Origin: an uncultured Granulicella sp.
Lineage (GTDB): Bacteria > Acidobacteriota > Terriglobia > Terriglobales > Acidobacteriaceae
Direction of reading: 5' to 3'
Assembly (NCBI GenBank): GCA_937873265.1
Contig: CALMVL010000220.1
Location: 1 to 35,839, forward strand
DNA length: 35,839 bases
Under the pieces are notes generated by a model, which saw nothing but the letters and a program-made list of their open reading frames with translations, was not told where the DNA came from and did not search any database. Every line of letters begins with the position of its first letter. Positions within the stretch are counted from its first letter, which is position 1. The position numbers and the translations under genes are program-made. Of this stretch, positions 15,625 through 24,500 are shown piece after piece.

Positions 15625-16818
15625 TTGTCAACTCCTCAGCCACCTACTTCTATGAACCGGCATCGCCCTCTGCGCACAGCTTTTGTGCACGATAATTTCG
15701 TTCAGGCGGGCGGGGGAGAGCGCGTTGCCGAAGAGCTGGCGCGGCTGGTTCCGTACGCGGATATCTTCTGCACCGTCTATGTGCGTGATCGGTTGTCGCC
15801 TTACCTGCTCACACGGGCCATCAACACCACGTGGATGCAGCACATGCCGTGGATGCGTCGCTACTACCGCCACTACTTCTTTTTGTACCCGTTCGCGGCG
15901 CGCAGCCTTCCGCTCGGCTCCTACTCCGTCGTCCTGTCCAGCTGTTACGGCTTCGCGAAGATGATCCGCAAACCGGCCGGTGCGCTGCATGTCTGCTACT
16001 GCCACACCCCAACCCGCTGGATCTGGCGATTTGACGACTATGCGGCTCGCGAGAACTTCCATCCATGGGTCAAACGCGTGCTTCGTCGCATGGTCGGGGG
16101 ATTGAAGCGTCAGGATCGGATCGCGGCCGACTCCGTCGATGTGATGATCGCCAACTCAACAGTCGTGGCCGACCGCATCCGACGCTACTACGACAAGGAT
16201 GCCGAGGTCATCTTTCCACCGATCGATTGCGATCGGTTCACTCCGTCCTCTACCCGAGGAGATTTTTACCTCATCGTCTCGCGCCTGGTTCCCTACAAGC
16301 GCGTGGATCTGGCCATCGAGGCCTGCCGCCAGCTCGGGCGGAAGCTGATCATCATCGGCGGCGGACCGGATCGCGCACGGCTCGAACGCACCGCCGGCCC
16401 CAATGTCACGTTTCTTGGCCGGGCTCCGGACGAGGTGGTCACCCGGCATATGGCGGAGTGCCGCGCCGTTCTCTTCCCGGGTGAGGAGGACTTTGGCCTC
16501 ATTCCGCTCGAGGCGAACGCCTCCGGCCGGCCTTGTATCGCGTTCGACGGTGGCGGCGCGCTGGATACGGTAGTCGACGGCATCACGGGCGTCGTCTTTC
16601 CCGAGCCCACGGCACAGTCTCTCGCGGACGCAATCCTCCGCTCGGAGGCGATCTGCTGGGATGTGCCTACGTTGCTGCGACACGCCCGCCGCTTTGACCG
16701 ATCCGTCTTCGCGGAAAAAATGCAGCGTGTTCTGCGCGAAGCCTACGCCACCCAGGCCCGGCTTGAAAGCGTGCTGGTCGAGGAACCGCTCGAGCACTCG
16801 CAGCAGGTCTCCTCTTAG
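15625..16818 (+). CDS. Glycosyltransferase family 4, probable TTG start
   Basis: This GT4 enzyme has about 397 residues. The N-terminal motif is AFVHDNFVQAGGGERVAEEL, common in mannosyltransferase-like members. CYCHTPTRWIWRFDDY and MIANSTVVADRIRRYY follow. The donor domain has YLIVSRLVPYKRVDLAIEA, IIIGGGPDR and the signature EEDFGLIPLEANASGRPCIA with both glutamates. Two starts are possible. TTG at 15625 has a strong GGGAGAGGG ribosome site five bases upstream; ATG at 15652 has none. The TTG is preferred. The 165 bp before it show no feature I recognise. Mannose transfer is a family-based guess only. Confidence 0.88.
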   Translation: MSTPQPPTSMNRHRPLRTAFVHDNFVQAGGGERVAEELARLVPYADIFCTVYVRDRLSPYLLTRAINTTWMQHMPWMRRYYRHYFFLYPFAARSLPLGSYSVVLSSCYGFAKMIRKPAGALHVCYCHTPTRWIWRFDDYAARENFHPWVKRVLRRMVGGLKRQDRIAADSVDVMIANSTVVADRIRRYYDKDAEVIFPPIDCDRFTPSSTRGDFYLIVSRLVPYKRVDLAIEACRQLGRKLIIIGGGPDRARLERTAGPNVTFLGRAPDEVVTRHMAECRAVLFPGEEDFGLIPLEANASGRPCIAFDGGGALDTVVDGITGVVFPEPTAQSLADAILRSEAICWDVPTLLRHARRFDRSVFAEKMQRVLREAYATQARLESVLVEEPLEHSQQVSS

Positions 16819-16845
16819 ACGCATGTTGGACGCCTGGTTTTCCCG

Positions 16846-17817
16846 ATGACACTCAGCGTTCTTGTATGCACCTATCGCCGGCCGGAGACTCTGGCGCGCT
16901 GCCTCGCCGCTCTCGAAATCCAGACAACGAAGCCGGACGAGGTGCTTCTCACGGTGCGCGACATCGATGCGGAGACCCGCGCCTACCTCGAGGGGCGTCC
17001 CGCGGATACGCTTCGCCTCCGGGTCATTACGGTTCGCGAGCCCGGCCTGGTCGCGGCACGAAATGCCGGCCTCGCTGCGTGCCGCACCGATCTCCTGGCG
17101 CTGACGGACGACGACGCCGCCCCGCGCCCCGACTGGATCGAGCGCATCCTGCATCACTTTGCCGCCGATCCGCAGGTGGGCGGCGTGGGTGGCCGCGACC
17201 AGTGCTTCACCGGCGGAGTTCCGCAGACCGCGACCAGGGATCTGGTCGGCAAGATGCTCTGGACCGGCAAACCGGTGGGCAATCACCACCTTGGCCGGGG
17301 CGGCCCGCGACCGGTCGATCTGCTCAAGGGCGTAAACATGAGCTACCGCACGGAAGCCCTGCATCCGATCGGCTTCGACCGCCGGCTGCGCGGATCGGGA
17401 TCGCAGGCCTGCGAAGATCTTTCGATCTCCCGCGCCGTCGCGAACAGCGGCTGGACCCTGATCTACGATCCGGCCGTTCTGGTCGACCACTACGAAGCCA
17501 CCCGCGACGAACCGCGCCACTATGCCGCCCAGCTCCTGAGCGATCGCGCCGGGTACAGCGACGCCGTGTACAACCAGACAGTTGCCACCTGGGACGGTCG
17601 ATCTATCCTGCAGCGGCTTGCGGCGCTCGTGTACTTCTTCGTGATCGGCACCCGTGCCGTCCCTGGTCTCCTGCAGGCGATGCGGTTTACGCCGTCGCTC
17701 GGTCGCACCGCGTGGGTTCGATTCGGGATCGCGCAACGGGCCAGGGCGGAGGCGTACTGGACTCTTTCCCGCCACCCTGCTTCTGCGTCCGGCCGCTTCG
17801 GCGAGACTGCGCGCTAG
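16846..17817 (+). CDS. Glycosyltransferase family 2
   Basis: This inverting GT-A transferase of 323 residues opens with LSVLVCTYRRPETLARCL. The metal-binding DxD-type motif is LTDDDAAPRP (about 85-94), after EPGLVAARNAGL. The acceptor-side motif CEDLSISRAV carries the expected ED pair, and LLKGVNMSYR precedes it. A hydrophobic stretch near 260-275 may associate with the membrane. An 8-codon open frame (16823-16849) ends with ATGA across this start, so translation may be coupled; there is otherwise no clear ribosome site. It lies in the plus-strand biosynthetic run between a GT4 and the flippase. Confidence 0.9.
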   Translation: MTLSVLVCTYRRPETLARCLAALEIQTTKPDEVLLTVRDIDAETRAYLEGRPADTLRLRVITVREPGLVAARNAGLAACRTDLLALTDDDAAPRPDWIERILHHFAADPQVGGVGGRDQCFTGGVPQTATRDLVGKMLWTGKPVGNHHLGRGGPRPVDLLKGVNMSYRTEALHPIGFDRRLRGSGSQACEDLSISRAVANSGWTLIYDPAVLVDHYEATRDEPRHYAAQLLSDRAGYSDAVYNQTVATWDGRSILQRLAALVYFFVIGTRAVPGLLQAMRFTPSLGRTAWVRFGIAQRARAEAYWTLSRHPASASGRFGETAR

Positions 17818-17952
17818 CAGCTTCAGCAGGCGGCCCGGCCCCACCCCTCCTCCGGGAACACAACACGGCCCGCTGGCTGTCGCAATGGCCTCTCCGATGC
17901 AGGGAGGAAATTCCTAATCGAGCAACAATCCGCCCACCGTACACTAGGTCAC

Positions 17953-19359
17953 ATGGACGCAGCTTCGTCTGCGCTCCCTGCCACTGCCATGGGCACCTCA
18001 CATCTCCCATCTACGACGACTCTCGCCAATCCCGATTCTGATCGGCCTGTGGCGGCGTCGAAGCGGACTCAGGGAGGCGTTCGGGCGATCGCGCAGACAA
18101 CCGGGGCGCGTCTGCTGATTCAGGGGTTGAATGCCGCGACCGGCATCCTGACCGCTCGCACGCTGCTGCCGACAGGCCGAGGCCAGCTTGCCGCGATGAC
18201 GCTGTGGTCGCTGTTTCTCGCGAGTCTCACCACATTCGGCGTTCCCAGTTCCTTGGTGTACTTCTTACGATCACGGCCCGACCGCCGAGCGGACCTGATT
18301 ACCAGTGGCATTGCCATGGGATCGATCCTCGGCATCGTCACCGGCCTCGTCGGCGCCTTCTGTATGCCGCAGTTGCTGCATAAATATCCGCTCTGGCTGG
18401 TGCGGGACGCGCAGTGGCTCATGATCGTGACGCCCATCTGTTCGCTCACCTTTATCGGTCGCGCGATCCTCGAGGCGCACAGCCAGTTCTCCGCGTCCAA
18501 TCTGTCGCAGATTCTTAGCCCCTTGGCCACGCTCATCGCTCTTCTGACGTTGCTCGCGCTCCACCACCTTACGGTGCTTTCGGCGGCGCTTTGCTACGTT
18601 GCGGCTATCGTCCCCGTCGCGCTGCTTCTTATCCGGCGCGTTCTCCCCTTCGTCGATCGCGCGGCGCGGCCCACCGTTGCCGGATGCAAGCTGCTGCTGA
18701 GCTATGGTATCCGCTCCTACTGGATCGATCTGCTCGGCACTCTCTCGACCCAGGTCGACCAGGTGCTCGTCATCGGCATTTTGACCGCAGCGGATATGGG
18801 GTTGTATGCCGTCATGCTGAGCCTTTCGCGCATCGCCAGCGTCTTTCAAACCTCGGTCACCTCCATCCTCTTCCCCAAAGCCACCGGCGAAACCGTCGAG
18901 CGCATACGCGAGCTCACCGGGCGAGCCGCCCGCGTCAGCCTCACCGTCACCGCCTGCTTCACGGCCATGGTCGGTCTCCTCGGCCCCACCCTTCTGCGCA
19001 TCTTCTACGGCAAGGACTACACCAGCGCCGCTACCTGCCTTCGCCTGCTGCTGGCGGAGGTCACCATCTCCGGAACCGTGTTCATCTTCGCCCAGGCCTT
19101 CATGGCCCTCAACCACCCAGGCACCGTCTCGCTTCTGCAGGGCTTCGGCCTCGCCCTGACCGTTCCGCTCATGCTGCTGCTGATTCCCCGCTACGGCATC
19201 ACGGGCGCTGCGCTCGCGCTCCTGCTCTCCACCCTGGCTCGGCTCTGCTTCATCTGCATCGGCTTTCCCGTCTACCTTAAACTTCGCACCCCGGACCTTG
19301 TCCCCAAAATCAGCGACTTCCATTTTCTGCTGCGTGGTCTTCGGCGGAGACCCAGCTAA
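17953..19359 (+). CDS. Wzx-type oligosaccharide flippase
   Basis: This polytopic membrane protein of 468 residues belongs to the MOP/polysaccharide-flippase superfamily. It would move the lipid-linked repeat unit across the inner membrane. After a hydrophilic start of about 50 residues there are about 12-14 hydrophobic segments, with charged breaks. The first reads LLIQGLNAATGILTARTLLP, a typical Wzx TM1. YWIDLLGTLSTQVDQVLVIG and LYAVMLSLSRI are the family pattern around TM7-8. It is the only strongly polytopic protein of the biosynthetic run; no Wzy-like polymerase accompanies it. The start is the ATG at 17953 with AGG about 8 nt upstream; later in-frame ATGs are possible. Confidence 0.9.
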   Translation: MDAASSALPATAMGTSHLPSTTTLANPDSDRPVAASKRTQGGVRAIAQTTGARLLIQGLNAATGILTARTLLPTGRGQLAAMTLWSLFLASLTTFGVPSSLVYFLRSRPDRRADLITSGIAMGSILGIVTGLVGAFCMPQLLHKYPLWLVRDAQWLMIVTPICSLTFIGRAILEAHSQFSASNLSQILSPLATLIALLTLLALHHLTVLSAALCYVAAIVPVALLLIRRVLPFVDRAARPTVAGCKLLLSYGIRSYWIDLLGTLSTQVDQVLVIGILTAADMGLYAVMLSLSRIASVFQTSVTSILFPKATGETVERIRELTGRAARVSLTVTACFTAMVGLLGPTLLRIFYGKDYTSAATCLRLLLAEVTISGTVFIFAQAFMALNHPGTVSLLQGFGLALTVPLMLLLIPRYGITGAALALLLSTLARLCFICIGFPVYLKLRTPDLVPKISDFHFLLRGLRRRPS

Positions 19360-19399
19360 CCCCGCGAAAAACGCAGCGCCTCTCAGGGAAATCGAACGT

Positions 19400-20515
19400 A
19401 TGCGCATCCTTCACATCGTCAATCAGCTGTCGGACCGAGGCAACGGGATCGTCAATCTCGCCGTCGATGTGGCCATCCACCAGCAGCGCTCCGGTCACAC
19501 CGTCGCCTTCATCGCCAAGCACGGCGGTCACGTGCCGCTGGTCGCCTCCGCCGGCATTCAGATCTTCGACATCAACCAGGACCGCAGGTGGAAGACGTTT
19601 CCGCTCGCCTTCTTTCGCGTCGGCAGGGCGATCCGCAAGTTCCGCCCCGACATCATCCACGCGCACATGCAAACTGGCCTGGTGCTTGCCCTGCCTTGGG
19701 CCAAGCTCTTTCGCATCCCTGTCGTCGGCCACCTGCACAACATCCACGACGCCACCGCGCGCCGCATGGCCTGGGGCAATTGCCTCATCACCGTCAGCGC
19801 GGCCGTTGCCGAGAGCATGCGGGAACAGCGTGTTCCCGCCTCCAAAATCCGTGTCGTCCTGAACGGAACCGTCGAGAGCCCCCGTCTTCCCCCGGTCTCC
19901 AGTCTGTCCGCCGAGCCGTTGCTCCACCCCGCCATACTTACCGTTGGAGGCATGAGCTATCGCAAGGGCGTCGGCGAGCTCATCGAGGCGTTCAATCGCG
20001 TCGCCATCGACGTTCCCGAGGCTCACCTCTACCTTCTTGGCGAAGGTCCGGAACGCACCCTCTTCGAAGCGCAGGCCGCCCGCTCCCCCGCCCACGCCAA
20101 CATCCATTTTCTCGGCTTCCAAACCCATCCCCAGCGTTTCATGCTCTCCACCGACATCTTCGTTCTGGCCTCGCGCCGCGACTCCTGCCCCCTGGTGCTT
20201 GCCGAAGCGCGCGAAGCCGGATGCGCCATCGTCGCCTCCGACGTCGACGGCATCCCCGAAGCCCTGGACCACGGCGAAGCCGGCATCCTGGTGCCACCGG
20301 AAACGCCCGCCGCCCTCGCCGATGCTCTCCTTCCACTCTTGAAAGATCCCGCCCTCCGCGAGACATGGCGGCAACGCGCCCACGCTGGGCTCGACCGCTT
20401 CACCGTCAGCCGCATGTCCAGCGAGTTCGTCGACATCTACCGCACGCTCACCGCGCCGCCCGCCGGCAGCGGACAAACACCGCTCAAAAAAGAACACGCA
20501 TCGGTGGGCTTCTGA
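19400..20515 (+). CDS. Glycosyltransferase family 4
   Basis: This is a GT-B enzyme of 371 residues. It begins MRILHIVNQLSDRGNGIVNL. DIIHAHMQTGLVLAL and VVGHLHNIHDATAR give the N-terminal domain. ILTVGGMSYRKGVGELIEAF starts the donor domain, with LYLLGEGPER and NIHFLGFQTHPQRFM following. The signature region is ASRRDSCPLVLAEAREAGCAIVAS, in which SCPLVLAEA replaces the more usual EPFGLVxxEA, so the first glutamate position is not obvious. The ATG at 19400 has AGGGAA about 9 nt upstream and lies 40 nt after the wzx stop. It is part of the same operon; specificity is unknown. Confidence 0.9.
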   Translation: MRILHIVNQLSDRGNGIVNLAVDVAIHQQRSGHTVAFIAKHGGHVPLVASAGIQIFDINQDRRWKTFPLAFFRVGRAIRKFRPDIIHAHMQTGLVLALPWAKLFRIPVVGHLHNIHDATARRMAWGNCLITVSAAVAESMREQRVPASKIRVVLNGTVESPRLPPVSSLSAEPLLHPAILTVGGMSYRKGVGELIEAFNRVAIDVPEAHLYLLGEGPERTLFEAQAARSPAHANIHFLGFQTHPQRFMLSTDIFVLASRRDSCPLVLAEAREAGCAIVASDVDGIPEALDHGEAGILVPPETPAALADALLPLLKDPALRETWRQRAHAGLDRFTVSRMSSEFVDIYRTLTAPPAGSGQTPLKKEHASVGF

Positions 20516-20545
20516 CCCGCCTCGGGTGACAAGCCTCATGGCACT

Positions 20546-21490
20546 ATGAACTTCCGTCTTCAAGAACGTCCCTACACCATCAGCATCTGCATCCCGACCT
20601 ACAACCGGCCGGACCTGCTGAGAGAGGCTCTCCTGTCCTGCTTTGCGCAGACGCTTTCTCCAAACCAGATCGTCATCGGAGATGACTCCACCTCCCCCGC
20701 GACCGAGCGCCTCGTGGCCGAGATGCAGGCCCAGACAAGCGTTCCTCTCGTCTATCAGCGAAACGCACCTCGTTTCGGCCAGAACGCCAACATCAACTCC
20801 TGTTTTCTCCGCGCCTCCGGCAGTCATCTCGTGCTCTTGCACGACGACGACCTACTCACCCCGAACGCACTCGACGACCTGATCCAGTGCTGGGACTCTC
20901 ATCCGGACCTCACGGCCGCTTTCGGCAAGCAGTACATCATCTCGCACGAAGGCGTCTGCGATCTTCCAGCCTCGGAACGCCTGAACGAAACGTACCGGCG
21001 CACCTCCGCACAGGCCGGCTTGCAAGCTCACGGATTGGAGATGGCCCTGTTGCAACAGTTCCCGAACGATGCATACATGGTACGCACCGAGGCCGCGCAG
21101 CAGACTCTGTGGAATCCCGTCGAGTTGGTCGGCAATGGAGGAGATTTCGACTTCGGCCTGCGCCTCGCCCTTCGCTATCAGAAGTTCTACTTTGTCGACG
21201 TCTACACCAGCATGTACCGCCTCACCAGCGGGGTCTCCGTTTCGAACTCAGCAAGTGACGATGCGGCGCTACGTTCGTACTGGTTGGCCGCGACGGTAGA
21301 CCTTCCTCCGGAAGCAGAGGCATGTCGGGCGCGCAAACTGGCGTGGTCGGCGCCCCATGCCATGACGCAAGCGCTTCGTCTGGGTAAGAAGAAGGAGGCG
21401 TGGAAGATCTATCGGTCGGCGAGCCATCCCTGGCGCGTGCGACTCAGTCCTGGCGGCGTGCGCAGGTTGCTGTGGCTGCTTAAGCCGTAA
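20546..21490 (+). CDS. Glycosyltransferase family 2
   Basis: This GT-A transferase of 314 residues is the last gene of the long plus-strand run. It opens TISICIPTYNRPDLLREALL (11-30), continues QIVIGDDSTSP, and has the metal-binding LLHDDDLLTP motif near residues 96-105. VGNGGDFDFGLRLAL is the acceptor-side region, with the D-F-D pair. The C-terminal 60 residues are basic. The stop codon TAA forms part of the stem of the terminator that follows directly. Confidence 0.9.
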   Translation: MNFRLQERPYTISICIPTYNRPDLLREALLSCFAQTLSPNQIVIGDDSTSPATERLVAEMQAQTSVPLVYQRNAPRFGQNANINSCFLRASGSHLVLLHDDDLLTPNALDDLIQCWDSHPDLTAAFGKQYIISHEGVCDLPASERLNETYRRTSAQAGLQAHGLEMALLQQFPNDAYMVRTEAAQQTLWNPVELVGNGGDFDFGLRLALRYQKFYFVDVYTSMYRLTSGVSVSNSASDDAALRSYWLAATVDLPPEAEACRARKLAWSAPHAMTQALRLGKKKEAWKIYRSASHPWRVRLSPGGVRRLLWLLKP

Positions 21491-21527
21491 ATCCGCGAGA
21501 TCTCCGTTTGGGAGATCTCGCGGATTT
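21489..21527. terminator. Bidirectional hairpin terminator, 17-bp perfect stem
   Basis: The arm AAATCCGCGAGATCTCC (21489-21505) pairs perfectly with GGAGATCTCGCGGATTT (21511-21527) around the loop GTTTG. The stem takes in the last two bases of the GT2 stop codon. It separates two convergent units (GT2 ending at 21490, GH39-like/beta-helix protein ending at 21547) and, with A/T at both bases of the stem, can serve both strands. Confidence 0.85.
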
Positions 21528-21546
21528 GGCTTCAGGTACATCCTGA

Positions 21547-24500
21547 CTACGGCGTTGCTAGATCCGCACCTTGGTCTAGACCTCCTCCCGTTGCTCCGCT
21601 TACACTCCAGGATTTGCGAACTCCCGGAGAGCTCGGAGCGAGCCGGTAATCGCCCTGTGCCGGATTGACATAGATCGGGTCTTTCTGAACCGCGGTTGTC
21701 TCCCCTGTGTACGCCTTCCATGTCTCCAGCGTGTAATGCACGGTGAAGGGATGCCCATAGATGCTGCTGCTGTACAGGTTATTGCGGAAGGTCGCCGACG
21801 GGGACTGGGCAAAGAGCCAATAGTAGAAATAACCTGTATTTGGGCTCCGCATATCCAGAACATTGTTCACCACATATGCGTGATCGCATCCCGTCTCGAG
21901 CGTAAGCGACGCGCCATAGACGTTCACAATCGTGTTGTTCGCAAGCGTCATGTAGCTTCCGTTGCCGTTGCAATCGACGCCGTTGATGCCGATGCCACTG
22001 GCCTCGATGTCGAGGTTATAAAGCAGGTTATGGTCAATCATCCCCCCGTTGTCGTTGCCGCCAAGCTGGATCCCTTCGCCGGCCGAGTTTTCCGCGATGT
22101 TATGGTGCAGACGTCCTCCCACGGTCATGCCGAAGAAGAAGTTACCCTGATTCTTACCGCAGTGGTTGTAGCCGATATCACCGCCGATATTATTCGGTGT
22201 GAAACTAAGCGACTGGTAATTCAGGCACTGGTTGTTCACCGTCACGATCGTGTTGTTGCTGACCTCTGCCGCATTTTGCCCAATAGCTTGGATTCCGGCC
22301 ACCGTCGCCTGAGCCCGGAGCCCGAAGTACTGATCGGAGCGGCCGACATAGTTGCCGGAAATCGTGGTACCCCGGATCGCTTCCGCAGAAACCTTCATAA
22401 ACGCTATCGAGAGAATGCCGGCTTCAGGGCTTCCATAGCAGCTGTGACGCATCGGCAGGCATCCCGTACCGAGGTTCCCCCAGTTCCACACCGTGTTGTT
22501 CAGCGCGGAGTTGTACTCATTGGAGAAGTACTGGCCGGCTAAGCTGCTGTCGGTGTACGTACCCATGGCGATTCCATCGAGCAGCACACGTTCAATCGCC
22601 AGGTTCTCCACCGTCACGTAATTCACCGACATCAGCAGCACGCCGTACTGCCGATAGGTTCCTTCGAGCACATGCCGGTTCGGATCGCTTCCGTCCGCGA
22701 GATGGACATACACCGTCTTTCCGCTGCCGTACCAACTTCCTGGAGTTGCTTCCACGTTTGCGAGGCCGCTGTTGGTCGCCGAAAACGTCTGGCTGTGGTT
22801 TCCAGTCGCGGTGTTGGTCACGCTCTGCCAGGGCTGTCCATCACCCACCGCCGTCGTTCCGACCGCGCCCCCAGGACCGTACACCACATACTTTGCTCCG
22901 TTCGCCGTAACGAGGTCCAGAAAGTCATACGGCGTATTTGCTTTGAAGGCTCCCTTCGAGTTAGCCTGCGGCACCAGCGCAACCGTCTCGGCAGTGAGAC
23001 TGTCGACGTAGATCTTGCTGGGCAGACTTGCCACCGTCGCCTTCCATGTCGTCGGCGTCACCCGCGTCCAGGTCACGTTCAACGGGTCAGCTCCGTCGAT
23101 CAGCGGATTGGCTCCCGCCCCGTACGCGCCAATCACGATGGGTTGTGAGGCCGTGCCCGCGATCGGCAGAGGCGTATTGGTAAGGGTCGTCGCTGCAACC
23201 GGATTGACCTGATTCTGCAGGCGAATGTAGTCGTCGTGCCACACATCGCCGCGATTGAGCAGAATCGCCGTCCCCGGCTTGTACAAACTGGTGCTGGCAT
23301 TCAGCTTGGCGATCGTCTTCCAGGGATGCGCCGGCGACAATCCATCGTTAGCGTCATCCCCGTTGTTCGCAACGTAGTAGGTGGCCGGCGAAGTGTTCGC
23401 GTTATCAGCTGGTTTGGCCGAAGTCGCGGCGAATGCCGTCGCCGTAGCTGTGGTCGCGATCTTGCTGGTCGCCGCCGCCGCCGCAATCATGGCCGGAGTC
23501 GTCGTCTGCGGCGTCAGCTTCACCACCAGCAGCCGGTCCGTCACCGGAATCATCTGCGGTGTGCTCAGCCCGCCCCCCTTTGCGGTCACGTTGCCGGTCT
23601 CATCAAACTCGTAGGTGGTCACATCCATCGGAACCGCCGTCTCAAGCTTCGCAACCTGCCCGGGAACCGTCAGTATCGTGTGCGTCTTCGCGTCGTAGCT
23701 CGACGCTTCAATCCACAGCGCCAGATAAAAGGTGCCGTCCCGCTTCTGAAACAGCGCGTGATGCACCGAATCGTCGACGCCCGTCACGCTGTACTCGAGT
23801 TGCGCCGGAGCGAAGTCGCCGCTCGGATCTTGCAGCAGGCTGACCAGGGCCGCCATCGCGCGAAATGCTGCCGTCTCGGATCCATCCTTATTAAGCAGGG
23901 CGAACTCGCTCGCAGACGCGGGATCCAGGTCTGCTCGATAGCTTCGCTTCGCCCCCGCGTTCCACTCTTCCAGCAGCACGCGCGGGAGATACACAGCAGC
24001 CACCGAAGCAGGCAGGGAGCTGGCCGTGGTCTGCGCGAGCGCCGCACCTGTCACGAAATACGGTCGGCTCGTGGCCTGCTGCTCCTCCGTCTTCACCAGG
24101 CCGGAGAGGCAGTGCAACACCGTCTGTTCCTCCACCCCAACGCACGGCAGCGACGAAACTCCGGCGAAGCTTTGCTTAGCCGAGAGATCGGCCAGCGACG
24201 CGTACGAGCCGGGAAAAGCCATCGTCGGCCCAATGCTCAGCATCCCCTTCGCGGCGGCCACGGCATGCACCGTGGTCACATCTGCCTGCACCTGCTGAAG
24301 CCAGCCCGCGTCGTTCGAGCCGTCGAGCCCGCTCGGGGCTTCCAGACCCTCGGCATCCGCCGAAACGCGCGCCGCAAACGCTTCGAGCGATGTCTCGGAG
24401 ACGCCGTTCGGCGCAGTGAACAGCGCCTTGATCCCGAGCGCGCCAAGCTGCTGATGACGATCAAAATAGGCCTGCGAAGCCTTGGGATTGGCTGTGTCGC

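Noticed and set aside
16823-16849. Eight-codon mini-gene before the GT2 gene (16846-17817)
   Set aside because: Overlaps the start as ATGA and could couple translation, but it has no ribosome site and is too short to separate from chance.
16156-17844. A 562-codon minus-strand open frame across two glycosyltransferase genes
   Set aside because: Spans two genuine plus-strand genes and their junction, with no protein-family signal.
18271-19407. A 378-codon minus-strand frame opposite the flippase
   Set aside because: Very Glu/Asp/Gly-rich mirror of a hydrophobic membrane protein, a known artefact.
19310-20842. A 510-codon minus-strand open frame over GT4/GT2 genes
   Set aside because: Gly/Asp/Val-rich shadow translation; the plus strand carries GT motifs throughout.
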